Source: Bacteroidota bacterium | GTDB lineage: Bacteria > Bacteroidota > Bacteroidia > 2-12-FULL-35-15 | Length of the DNA: 64,000 nucleotides | Assembly (NCBI GenBank): GCA_029237775.1 | Contig: JAQZBR010000007.1 | Coordinates: forward strand, 62,001-126,000 | Direction of reading: 5' to 3' | Shown: positions 1-8,172 of the stretch, one piece after another | Position numbering within the stretch: position 1 is the stretch's first letter | Layout: each line of letters starts with the position of its first letter | Notes under the pieces: generated by a model | Told to the model about the DNA's origin: nothing | The model's input: the letters and a program-made list of their open reading frames with translations, nothing else | Database searches by the model: none | Translations under genes and position numbers: made by a program

Positions 1-1317
1 GCATTCCATACCCTCGGCTGTAAGCTGAATTTTTCTGAAACGAGCACTATCGCGCGCCTGTTTCAGGATAACGGTTATGAAAAGGTTGATTTTACACAGC
101 CTTCGGATGTCTATGTCATAAACACATGCTCTGTCACGGCAAATGCAGATAAAGAATGTAAGCAGATCGTAAAATCAGCGTTAAATGTCTCTCCGGATGC
201 ATATGTTGTGGTGGTTGGATGTTATGCGCAGTTAAAGCCGGAGGAGATCGCAAACATTGAGGGTGTTGATCTTGTTCTCGGTGCTTCTGAAAAGTTTAAG
301 CTTCTCAACTACCTGAATGATCTTAGTAAAAAGTCAAAAGCAGAGATTTACAGCTGCGAGATCGAAGAAGCAAACTTCTTTGTGGATTCTTATTCGTTTG
401 GCGACCGCACACGCGTTTTTCTTAAGGTTCAGGATGGTTGCGACTATAATTGTTCTTTCTGTACTATCCCTCTCGCGAGAGGAAGCAGTCGCAGCGACAG
501 CATCACCAATGCTGTTAAGAATGCGTATGACATTTCAAAACAGGATGTAAAAGAGATAGTACTGACGGGAGTTAACCTTGGCGATTTCGGTAATAATGCT
601 TCAAAAAAAGGCAATCGCAAACAGGAAACATTTTTAGATCTTGTTAAAGAGTTGGACAAAGTTGAATCTATAGAAAGATTCCGCATTTCATCGATTGAGC
701 CCAATTTACTTAAGAACGAAACAATTGAATTTGTTTCCAAATCCAGAAGCTTCGTTCCGCATTTTCATATTCCGCTTCAATCAGGAAGCAACAAGACCCT
801 AAAAGCAATGCGCAGGCGTTATATGCGTGAGCTCTACACAGATCGCGTTGCGACTATAAAATCACTAATGCCTCATTGCTGCATTGGTGTCGATGTTATA
901 GTTGGCTTTCCGGGAGAAACTGATGAAGATTTTCTCGAGACATATAATTTCCTCAACGAGCTTGACATTTCATACCTGCACGTATTCACCTATTCAGAGC
1001 GCGATAATACCGATGCTATAAGTCTTCCAAACGCTGTTCCTGTCGCGACAAGAAAGAAGAGAAACAAAATGCTTCGTATTCTTTCTGCAAAAAAGCTTCG
1101 GAGCTTTTATGAAAAGCATTTAGGTGAAACACGTACCGTTCTTTTCGAAGGCGACAACAAAGAAGGCTTTATGCATGGGTTTACAGACAATTACATTAAG
1201 GTAAAAACTCCATTCGATGCTTCACTGGTGAATCAGCTAAGAGATGTTAACCTTTTGTCGCTGGATGCTGATGGGTCAGTGCTTGTTGACGTTCTCACTG
1301 AAGTATTTGCCGGCTAA
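1..1317 (+). CDS. mtaB: tRNA threonylcarbamoyladenosine methylthiotransferase MtaB, 5' truncated
   Basis: Radical-SAM methylthiotransferase that adds a methylthio group to t6A37 of tRNA (family knowledge). The frame is open from base 1, so only a few N-terminal codons are missing. The N-terminal UPF0004 domain starts with TLGCKLN, diagnostic of MtaB rather than MiaB, and has further cysteines in NTCSVT and VVGCYAQ. The radical-SAM cluster is CDYNCSFC at about residues 147-154 of the visible protein. The C-terminal stretch, about 60 residues with FEG and YIKV, fits a TRAM domain. The visible length of 438 residues matches the family. An internal ATG at base 208 is not the real start, because conserved cysteines lie before it. 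Confidence 0.95.
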   Translation, partial: AFHTLGCKLNFSETSTIARLFQDNGYEKVDFTQPSDVYVINTCSVTANADKECKQIVKSALNVSPDAYVVVVGCYAQLKPEEIANIEGVDLVLGASEKFKLLNYLNDLSKKSKAEIYSCEIEEANFFVDSYSFGDRTRVFLKVQDGCDYNCSFCTIPLARGSSRSDSITNAVKNAYDISKQDVKEIVLTGVNLGDFGNNASKKGNRKQETFLDLVKELDKVESIERFRISSIEPNLLKNETIEFVSKSRSFVPHFHIPLQSGSNKTLKAMRRRYMRELYTDRVATIKSLMPHCCIGVDVIVGFPGETDEDFLETYNFLNELDISYLHVFTYSERDNTDAISLPNAVPVATRKKRNKMLRILSAKKLRSFYEKHLGETRTVLFEGDNKEGFMHGFTDNYIKVKTPFDASLVNQLRDVNLLSLDADGSVLVDVLTEVFAG

Positions 1318-1383
1318 TTTCTACCATCTCAATTATTTCTTATAAATTCTTTTTGTACATTTACTGTGCAAAACATCCCATTT

Positions 1384-1782
1384 ATGTCCGATTTAAAAGA
1401 AAACAAACAGGAATTTGACGGTTCCGTGTTGACGCTACGCCCTGATGGCGTGCTTAATATTTATTTAAAGCCAAATAAGATCATTAAACAATCGGATGGA
1501 GAAGATATTGTGAAAGGCCTTGCATCAATGGGTAATGGCAAAAAATTCCTTCTTTTATTTACTGCCGGTGAAGACACATCGGTGTCAACCGAAGCCCGCT
1601 ATTACGCTTCCACTCCGGAAGCTAACAAATACACCATTGCAAGCGCATTTGTTGTTAAAAGCATTGCTCAAAAACTTTTAGGGAATGCTTATGTCACTTT
1701 CAACAAGCCTGTTACTCCAACAAGGATTTTCACCGATGAGCAGGATGCTTTGAGATGGCTGGAAATTTACAGGAACAAGTGA
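1384..1782 (+). CDS. Small conserved-looking protein of unknown function
   Basis: I do not recognise a named family with certainty. The 132-residue soluble protein has no signal peptide or membrane segment. Its pattern of alternating strands and helices (VLTLRPDGVLNIYL, then KFLLLFTAGED, then a helix, then ending in ALRWLEIY) recalls STAS/SpoIIAA-like small domains; this is inference only. A GTG at 1366 would add six residues, but the ATG at 1384 gives the more natural start. An imperfect -7 like TACATTTA lies about 20 bases before it. It sits 66 bases after mtaB and could be cotranscribed or have its own promoter. Confidence 0.75.
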   Translation: MSDLKENKQEFDGSVLTLRPDGVLNIYLKPNKIIKQSDGEDIVKGLASMGNGKKFLLLFTAGEDTSVSTEARYYASTPEANKYTIASAFVVKSIAQKLLGNAYVTFNKPVTPTRIFTDEQDALRWLEIYRNK

Positions 1783-1851
1783 ATGGTTTATTGGTTGATT
1801 GGGGTTTAGTTGATTGGGATATTGGGAAATCCTGCAACCTAAAAATTACAG

Positions 1852-1880
1852 TGTCATCCTGAGCGCAGCCGAATGGATCT
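1852..1880 (+). repeat. Left arm of an imperfect inverted repeat
   Basis: The arm begins TGTCATCCTGAGCGCAG and ends GGATCT. The reverse complement of 2052-2079 begins TGTCATCCCGACCGTAG and ends GGGATCT. The two agree at roughly 23 of 29 positions. Words of this kind are scattered between genes in many bacterial genomes. About 170 bases separate the arms, so a small non-coding mobile unit is possible but unproven. Confidence 0.6.
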
Positions 1881-2051
1881 TATTCGTTTTAATAAACCGC
1901 TCTCCAGGCGCAGCCTGAAATATGATCAAATCATAATTTATCATCATCGCGCAAGCTATCAATAACTACAACATAAAAATCTGCGTAGATCTGCGGTCCA
2001 AAACACAGTATTTAAATCCCGTAAATCTGTGGAAAAAAACTCCTTCGAATT

Positions 2052-2079
2052 AGATCCCTCCGCTACGGTCGGGATGACA
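2052..2079 (-). repeat. Right arm of an imperfect inverted repeat
   Basis: Inverted partner of 1852-1880. On the plus strand it runs from AGATCCCTCC to GGGATGACA. No target duplication is evident beside the arms. Confidence 0.6.
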
Positions 2080-2166
2080 AAACAATTCCAGATGCAGCAA
2101 CAAGTATCTTTTATACCAATAAATCCCCGCAATGTCAAGCTTGTGTGAAAAGTTCTAAAAACTTTA

Positions 2167-2185
2167 AACTTTTGAACAAAAACGC
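2167..2185 (+). repeat. 19-base element shared with 27585-27603
   Basis: AACTTTTGAACAAAAACGC here matches 18 of 19 bases of the copy at 27585. Both copies are followed by GTTATTAACA (2213-2222 here) and lie about 70 bases before a TAnnTTTG -7 element. Regulatory use is inference. Confidence 0.5.
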
Positions 2186-2258
2186 CTTTAAAAACAACAA
2201 AATCAAGGCATTGTTATTAACAGCCCTTTCCCTCAAATAATACCCCAAACCATTAAAG

Positions 2259-2266
2259 TATATTTG
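2259..2266 (+). promoter_or_regulatory. Bacteroidota -7 promoter element for the SMC operon
   Basis: TATATTTG fits TAnnTTTG exactly and ends 26 bases before the ATG at 2293. No clear -33 TTG is seen at the usual distance. Confidence 0.5.
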
Positions 2267-2292
2267 GATTTCAAAACAGAAAACCCCAAAAC

Positions 2293-4986
2293 ATGCTTAC
2301 ACGAATCGCCCTCATTAACTCAAAAGGTTACGGCAAAGCCGAAATGAAACTCGACAATTGTGATTCTATCCAGTTGGTGGGACCAAACAACATCGGTAAG
2401 AGTACTTTGATCTATGCACTGAACTTCCTTTTCGTTGTTGACGGTCAGAAGATGTCATTCTCCGGCCAGCGTAAAGGTGATAAAGAAACTATCCACCACT
2501 ACTTCCCTACTCACAATAAGAGTTTCCTTGTATTTGAGATCAATAAAATGGGATACTACTGTATTCTTGTAAAACGTAATACTGACGGGGAACTTGAATA
2601 TTACCGTATTGAAAGCGAATATACCGAAGACTACTTTTTCGAAAACGAAGGCGCTCACCAACGCTTATTAAGTTTTGATGAAGTTCTTGAAAGACTGATC
2701 CAGAAAGGAATCATCCACAGCAAGTTCGCGACTAAAACAGACGTGTTCAACGCTGTGTATCATCGCGGGAACAAGAACAACGCTGTAGTTTGGTTAGAAG
2801 ATACTGTTAAGGCTGACGGATTGAGCAATAACTTCTCTAAAGTATACCGCTACCTGATCAACTCAAAGCTCATCACAAATAAAACACTTAAAGAATCTTT
2901 GATCATCGCTGATAACCGCGAAAACGAAGGCTTGAATTTCTCTCAGAAGAATAAAAAAGATATCACAGATCTTCTTCGCATCAATGAAGAGATCAAAAGC
3001 ATTAAGTCGGTACGTACCGATTTCCTTGAGTTCCGTGAACTTGTGAAAATGCACAGCTCAAAAACAACAATTGTTTCTGAATTGCTTTATGCATTTAACA
3101 CTGCTTATACTGCAGCGATCCCGGAACTTGAAATTTCATCTGTTGAACGCGGCCGCCACATCGCAGCAGTTCACAACGAGATCAATGAGATCCTGAAGCC
3201 GAAAGAGCTGAACTACGCTTCTTATATCGGTGAAAAGAATGCAGAGATCAAGAACAAGACAAATTACCTTGCCGAAAAGCAACGTGAACTCGATGAGATC
3301 AATAAATTCGAAAGCATTGATTTCCTTCATGAATCTTTAAAAAATCTTGACAAAGAGCGTAAAGAAATTGAGAATCGCATTACTACAATTGAATCTCAAA
3401 AACTTTCAAGCAAGCACTTAGAGTTCCGTCTTGAAAAAGTAACGGATAAGATCGCTTCGATCGAGAACCAGATCGAAAACTATAACAACTTATTGATCCA
3501 CAAGATCTCTGACGATGAAAAAACAAAGCAGTTATTAAATGCTATTTTATCAGAGCAGGTTCTTAGCTTACCAAGCAAGCAGATCAAGAAACAGATCAAA
3601 AAAGCATCAGATAAGCTGATGAATATTTTTGACGGTGAGATCGATATCACAAAAGGACTTGAAATGACTGAATTCAAATCTGTAAAGGAATTGAAGGAAG
3701 AACTAAAAGTTCATTTGTTAGAGAAAAAACAAACTGAAGAGCTTTTAAAAACGGTTGTCGATAAGGAAAAAACAGATTTCAAATTAAAGAGCATTCTTGG
3801 TGAGATCGAAGTGATCAAAGAAAAGATCAAAGGAATTGAAACCAAACCACAGCTTGAAAGACAAATCAAAGGAATTGTTGAGGAGATCAAGAATTTCAAT
3901 GATGACAAAAAAGATCTGGAGAGCCACTTAAATGAACTTGTAAAAGAGATCGCTTCCAAGCAGATCATGCTTGACAAGCTTAATGAGGAAAAGCGTAACC
4001 TAGAGCTTCGCGTTAAGGAACTGAAGGACCGCAAAATGGAAATGGAGGGAATTGACGTTGAGCCTCAGGAATATGAGACCAACGATAATCTCGATTATAT
4101 TTACTCGAAAATCCAGATCCACCAGAAAGATCGTCACGACTTAAAAACAAACAAAGACCTTACTTTCGAAAACCTTAAATACCGCTTGCGCAGCAGCATC
4201 GCTGACGAAGTGGAGTTTATAAAATTCGTTGAAGAGGAGATTGCTTGTTTATCTGACAAGGAAAGAAGTATTGATGGTTTATTACAAAGCATCTCTACAC
4301 AGTTTGCGAATCCCGCATTCACTTTATTGAAGCGTTACGAAGAGTTCAAGCAGTTCGTCTACAATAAATTCAACACGAAACTTGCGACAACACGTATATC
4401 TAACATCGAATCATTAAAGATCGATCTGATCGATAATGAAAGGATTATCGGAGAATTGAAGCAGATCAGCTCGATCCAGGAGTTTAATGGACAAATGAGC
4501 TTTGATTTTGACCAGTCGGAGAACTTAAAGACCCTTAACACATATTTAGATAGCGGTAAGAAAGTTCATTTCGATGAGTTATTCAACATCGAATTATTGC
4601 TTGAGATCAAAGGAACTGAAAAGCGCGTGGATCTTGCAAATCAGGTTGAATCGGACGGTACCGACAGGATGATCCGTCTCGTGATCATCATGGCGATCAT
4701 CAACCGTTTAGCGATCACTGATGAGCAGAATAAGATCACGTTGTTTATCGATGAGGTTGCAACGATCGATAAGCAAAATCGTCCCGAGCTTGTGAAGTTC
4801 TGCAACGCACACAACTTCATTCCGATCTTCGCTGCACCGGATGCAGTGGAAGGTTTCAACAAATACTATTTCATCTACCCTTCAAAAGGCAAGATCAATA
4901 TCAACGAAAAGCAGAATGCAGTAATTGTTGAGAGAAACGGTACAATTGAAAAAGCCGGAAAGAAAAACGCAAAGGACCTGAACTAA
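2293..4986 (+). CDS. SMC-like coiled-coil ATPase, MksB/JetC-type candidate
   Basis: 897 residues. The N-terminal P-loop is GPNNIGKST at residues 30-38. A long charged, heptad-rich helical region covers roughly 270-720. The C-terminal head has a degenerate ABC signature (SDGT at 787-790, then a hydrophobic helix) and Walker B ITLFIDE with D820 and E821. This head-coil-head plan is that of SMC/Rad50-type ATPases. The protein is much shorter than MukB. A less coiled part near 400-475 could be a small hinge. It leads a tight operon with a kleisin-like and a KITE-like gene, which points to an MksBEF/Wadjet-type complex acting on DNA topology or plasmids. No CxxC zinc hook is seen, which argues against Rad50. 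The family is inferred from motifs and gene order, not from a search. Confidence 0.7.
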   Translation: MLTRIALINSKGYGKAEMKLDNCDSIQLVGPNNIGKSTLIYALNFLFVVDGQKMSFSGQRKGDKETIHHYFPTHNKSFLVFEINKMGYYCILVKRNTDGELEYYRIESEYTEDYFFENEGAHQRLLSFDEVLERLIQKGIIHSKFATKTDVFNAVYHRGNKNNAVVWLEDTVKADGLSNNFSKVYRYLINSKLITNKTLKESLIIADNRENEGLNFSQKNKKDITDLLRINEEIKSIKSVRTDFLEFRELVKMHSSKTTIVSELLYAFNTAYTAAIPELEISSVERGRHIAAVHNEINEILKPKELNYASYIGEKNAEIKNKTNYLAEKQRELDEINKFESIDFLHESLKNLDKERKEIENRITTIESQKLSSKHLEFRLEKVTDKIASIENQIENYNNLLIHKISDDEKTKQLLNAILSEQVLSLPSKQIKKQIKKASDKLMNIFDGEIDITKGLEMTEFKSVKELKEELKVHLLEKKQTEELLKTVVDKEKTDFKLKSILGEIEVIKEKIKGIETKPQLERQIKGIVEEIKNFNDDKKDLESHLNELVKEIASKQIMLDKLNEEKRNLELRVKELKDRKMEMEGIDVEPQEYETNDNLDYIYSKIQIHQKDRHDLKTNKDLTFENLKYRLRSSIADEVEFIKFVEEEIACLSDKERSIDGLLQSISTQFANPAFTLLKRYEEFKQFVYNKFNTKLATTRISNIESLKIDLIDNERIIGELKQISSIQEFNGQMSFDFDQSENLKTLNTYLDSGKKVHFDELFNIELLLEIKGTEKRVDLANQVESDGTDRMIRLVIIMAIINRLAITDEQNKITLFIDEVATIDKQNRPELVKFCNAHNFIPIFAAPDAVEGFNKYYFIYPSKGKININEKQNAVIVERNGTIEKAGKKNAKDLN

Positions 4987-5004
4987 GTTTAACATCATAA
5001 TAAC

Positions 5005-6219
5005 ATGAAGGCAGAACCAAAAACAATTCTCCGCTTTTTAGTTGAACACTATGATGTGATCGCTGAATTGTTTGAGACTCAGAAGAACGATGGAATCATC
5101 GCTTACGAGGTGCTGAACAGCATTATTGCAAAGCATGAGCATGATATCAAATCGCAGCTGATAGAATATAAGATCTTAAGTCCGGTTAACGATAATTACG
5201 AGATCCGCACGGTATATTATAACCTGATTGAATTCATCTTAAGTGAGTTCAAGCCGATGCTTCCTGAAACGATTGAAAAATATCATACTTCAGTGGCAGA
5301 ATTATTCCGTAAGATCCGTGAGAACATCAATGGCGATAAGGTAACGCTAAGCCAGCGCTTAAATGATATTGCGATCGAGATCCGTTCATTCTACGAAATG
5401 GTTGAACGCAATACTCAAAGCTTGTTGACTGAAACCCGCGAATTAAAAGCAAATGTAAAGAAGATCGATTACCGTGAAAAGATCGTTCGCGCATCGAGAT
5501 GGATCGATGAATATATCATTCCTCTGAACAAGATCCTTGATATCAATCACTCTTCTTCAATGGCTAACAAGCTTTATGAGATCTCTGAATTTTCAAACAA
5601 ATATCGTTTGAACTTCGATGATGAAGGAGCGCGTGTTCAGTTTGAAAAGCTTTATTTTCAGCTGATCCAGGTGAATGACAATTTACTTCGCCAGTCGAAA
5701 ATTTTGACAAATGAATTATTGCCTTTAATTGAACGTATCCGTACGGAGTCGATCATCCTGACAGGCTGGATCACATTCATGAAGAACCCTTACAAGCGTA
5801 AAGTTCCTAAGTTGTTAAAGCGCAAGGAAGTTTCTGTTTATTCGAACGACACATTCTTCAACGCTGCTGAGATCTTCGAGCAATTCAAAAATGAAACGGA
5901 TGTTTATTTTGAAGAAGAAGAGCATGAATCCGAAAAATGGATCTTCGATAAGGATCATTACACAAAGAAACTTAAAGACAATCTTCCTGTAGAGAACTTC
6001 TTCAGCTGGTGTAATAAAACACTAAAAGAAGATTACAAGAAAGTAGAGATCGAAAAATTCTTTGCACTTACAACGCTTGCCTTTGATGAGGATATAGAGC
6101 GCGAATATGGCGCAAAACCTCAGTTCGACAAGATCAGGATCAATGACCTGACATTAACAGTACCTAAAGTAACGATCAATCAACACACACTAATAGACCC
6201 TAAAGATGGAATTTCCTAA
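5005..6219 (+). CDS. Kleisin-like subunit candidate (MksF/JetA-like)
   Basis: 404-residue soluble protein, 18 bases after the SMC-like gene. The first 80 residues look like a winged-helix domain (TILRFLVEHYDVIAELF, a turn, then YEVLNSII and a strand pair). A long helical middle (about 85-260) is followed by an acidic stretch (EEEEHESEKW, near 305-312). The C-terminal end is strand-rich. Kleisins of MksF/JetA type also bracket helical bundles with winged-helix ends and bridge the two SMC heads. Sequence identity to known MksF cannot be judged by eye. The role rests mainly on position between an SMC ATPase and a small partner gene. It overlaps the next gene by 14 bases, suggesting translational coupling. 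Confidence 0.55.
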   Translation: MKAEPKTILRFLVEHYDVIAELFETQKNDGIIAYEVLNSIIAKHEHDIKSQLIEYKILSPVNDNYEIRTVYYNLIEFILSEFKPMLPETIEKYHTSVAELFRKIRENINGDKVTLSQRLNDIAIEIRSFYEMVERNTQSLLTETRELKANVKKIDYREKIVRASRWIDEYIIPLNKILDINHSSSMANKLYEISEFSNKYRLNFDDEGARVQFEKLYFQLIQVNDNLLRQSKILTNELLPLIERIRTESIILTGWITFMKNPYKRKVPKLLKRKEVSVYSNDTFFNAAEIFEQFKNETDVYFEEEEHESEKWIFDKDHYTKKLKDNLPVENFFSWCNKTLKEDYKKVEIEKFFALTTLAFDEDIEREYGAKPQFDKIRINDLTLTVPKVTINQHTLIDPKDGIS

Positions 6220-6733
6220 TCACCACCGACAAATAGTAGAAGATCTTATGGCAGGCAAATTTGTGCTGCCTCAGGAACGAACATATCAGGTATTAAGAGA
6301 CAACGAGCAATCATATTCGTATTTCTTCAAAGCTTCATTCAACTATGAGCTGAGGCTTACACAGGATTATGCTTATGTTGTGTCAGAAGAGTCGGCAGAG
6401 ATGCTTTCCCGCGACATCTGTATATTCATTGCTTTATTAAGCTATGAGCTTGACCGTGACGGAAAAAACTTCCTTGAGCGTATTCAGTTCAGCGAATTCG
6501 AAATGGAAGAGATCGAGAACTACTTTACAAACTCCTCTTACATCGATCTGATTCTTTCAAACAAACAATTGAAAGATACCGATTCACGCAAAAACTTCAT
6601 CAACACGTTAAACAGAAGAAATATCATTGAAAAAACAGGTGATAATCGTTTTGTATTCACATCAGCCCATAAATTCTTCATGGATTTCGCAAGTGACATT
6701 GTTAAGTATGAGAATGCCGAGAAGGATGAATAA
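6206..6733 (+). CDS. KITE-like small subunit candidate (MksE/JetB-like)
   Basis: 175-residue soluble protein whose ATG lies inside the end of the kleisin-like gene. It is predicted to be mostly helical with two compact halves: one near 20-95 and a second near 100-165 ending in a winged-helix-like FINTLNRRNIIEKTGDNRFVFTS pattern. MksE, JetB and MukE are tandem winged-helix (KITE) proteins that bind the kleisin, and size and position match. No fourth gene of JetD/MksG (toprim nuclease) type follows. The operon closes with a hairpin terminator at 6776-6810, so the set is complete with three genes. Assignment is inference from architecture. Confidence 0.55.
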   Translation: MEFPNHHRQIVEDLMAGKFVLPQERTYQVLRDNEQSYSYFFKASFNYELRLTQDYAYVVSEESAEMLSRDICIFIALLSYELDRDGKNFLERIQFSEFEMEEIENYFTNSSYIDLILSNKQLKDTDSRKNFINTLNRRNIIEKTGDNRFVFTSAHKFFMDFASDIVKYENAEKDE

Positions 6734-6775
6734 TTGATGTTCTCATCTACGGATTTTCTAATTTATTAATCAGTT

Positions 6776-6810
6776 AAAATAAGAATGGGGCTTTGCCCCT
6801 TTTTTATTTT
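6776..6810 (+). terminator. Rho-independent terminator of the SMC operon
   Basis: GGGGC-TTT-GCCCC core stem, extended outward by A-rich and T-rich arms (16 base pairs with two mismatches), followed by TTTTTTATTTT. It lies 43 bases after the last gene. Confidence 0.85.
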
Positions 6811-6902
6811 CTGAAAATCCTTTTTAATCATAAAAATCATAACAATCAGCGTTCTATCCACACAGATTCGTAAATTCGCAGCTTATTCGTTATCCGTATC
6901 TT

Positions 6903-8060
6903 ATGTATCCATCATTATATTACGCCTTTAAAGATCTTTTCAATATCGATCTGCCATTCCTTAAAATGATCCAGATGTTTGGATTTTTTGTGGCAGTCGC
7001 CTTTATTTATGCAGCATACGTCTGGACTAAAGAACTAAAGCGCAAGGAGGAAGATGGATTAATTGGCACAACAACTCAGAAAATACTTAAAGGACAAAAA
7101 GCAACAACGAACGAGCTTGTCACTGCGGGGATCATTGGGTTCATATTAGGTTTCAAGCTTCTTTACATAGCCTTTAACTTTTCAGCTTTCCTGGAAGATA
7201 CTCAGGGATTCATTTTATCTACACAAGGAAATTTACTTGGTGGTATTTTATGTGCTGCTGCGTTCATCTATTTTAAATACAAAGAAAAAGAAAAGACAAG
7301 ATTAGATGAACCTGTTTGGGAACAGGAAATTATTCATCCATATCAGCAGGTTGGTAACCTCACTTTAATTGCAGCATTTGCAGGGATTCTGGGAGCCAAG
7401 ATATTTCATAATCTCGAAAACTGGGACGAATTTATGGCTGATCCAATCGAGGCATTAATGTCGTTCAGCGGATTAACAATGTACGGAGGATTGATCCTGG
7501 CATCAGTTGCTTGTATCTGGTACGGAACAAAACAAGGAATAAAAGTGACTCATCTTATCGATTCAGCAGCTCCCTCTTTAATGTTAGGTTATGGAATTGG
7601 CCGGATCGGCTGTCATGTTTCAGGAGATGGTGACTGGGGAATCCCTAGTTTAAACCCAAAGCCTTTCAACTGGATGCCGGACTGGATGTGGAGTTATGAT
7701 TATCCGCACAATGTAGTAAGTGAAGGAGTTCCTTTACCGGGATGCGAAGGAAGATTCTGTACTCACCTTGACCCGTCTGTTTATCCGACCGCTTTTTATG
7801 AAGTGGTAATGTGCATCAGTTTATTTTTCGTTATCTGGGCGATCCGCAAACGTATTACTACTCCGGGAGTATTATTTTCAATTTATCTTATCTTTAATGG
7901 AGTTGAACGTTTTTTCATTGAGAAGATCCGCGTAAATACTTTATATCATGTAAATGGATTTGGATTCACTCAGGCTGAGCTGATCTCTACATTGTTATTC
8001 TTTACAGGAGTTTTCGGGATCTGGTATTTTAGGAGGAAGAATGTAGTTCGGAGTGTTTAG
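6903..8060 (+). CDS. lgt: Prolipoprotein diacylglyceryl transferase
   Basis: Inner-membrane enzyme that moves diacylglyceryl from phosphatidylglycerol to the lipobox cysteine of prolipoproteins (family knowledge). The Lgt signature is visible as GYGIGRIGCHVSGDGDWG at about 229-246, followed by YPTAFYE and a C-terminal membrane segment pattern typical of the family. About seven hydrophobic segments are present. At 385 residues it is longer than the usual 260-300, with extra sequence in loops (about 110-145 and 250-290), as seen in other long Bacteroidota versions. It appears to stand alone, being preceded by the SMC operon terminator. Lipoproteins encoded here (16591, 33192) are possible substrates. 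Confidence 0.9.
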   Translation: MYPSLYYAFKDLFNIDLPFLKMIQMFGFFVAVAFIYAAYVWTKELKRKEEDGLIGTTTQKILKGQKATTNELVTAGIIGFILGFKLLYIAFNFSAFLEDTQGFILSTQGNLLGGILCAAAFIYFKYKEKEKTRLDEPVWEQEIIHPYQQVGNLTLIAAFAGILGAKIFHNLENWDEFMADPIEALMSFSGLTMYGGLILASVACIWYGTKQGIKVTHLIDSAAPSLMLGYGIGRIGCHVSGDGDWGIPSLNPKPFNWMPDWMWSYDYPHNVVSEGVPLPGCEGRFCTHLDPSVYPTAFYEVVMCISLFFVIWAIRKRITTPGVLFSIYLIFNGVERFFIEKIRVNTLYHVNGFGFTQAELISTLLFFTGVFGIWYFRRKNVVRSV

Positions 8061-8172
8061 TTAGTAGACGGGAAGTATGCTTATGGCTTCTGAAGAAATT
8101 GTATGGTAACAAGATGCTTAATTACAAGTGGAATCACCGTCTGCGAATTACAAACTAAGCACTACAGACTAA

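Larger units (their letters stand above)
1783..2292. other. 510-base intergenic region without a gene
   Basis: No ORF with coding character is visible. From the left it holds a TTGATTGGG direct repeat near 1790-1830, two inverted 28-29 base arms (1852-1880 and 2052-2079), stretches resembling 'AAATCTGCG-GATCTGCGG' near 1978-2035, a 19-base element at 2167-2185 that recurs at 27585, a TTATTAACA word at 2214-2222, and a -7 promoter element at 2259-2266 for the SMC operon. Confidence 0.7.

Noticed and set aside
1783-2292. Insertion sequence remnant
   Set aside because: No transposase fragment is readable in any frame between the inverted arms.
6734-6902. JetD/MksG-type nuclease gene after the KITE-like gene
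   Set aside because: Only a terminator and 92 bases of non-coding sequence lie before lgt; no toprim-type gene is anywhere in the window.
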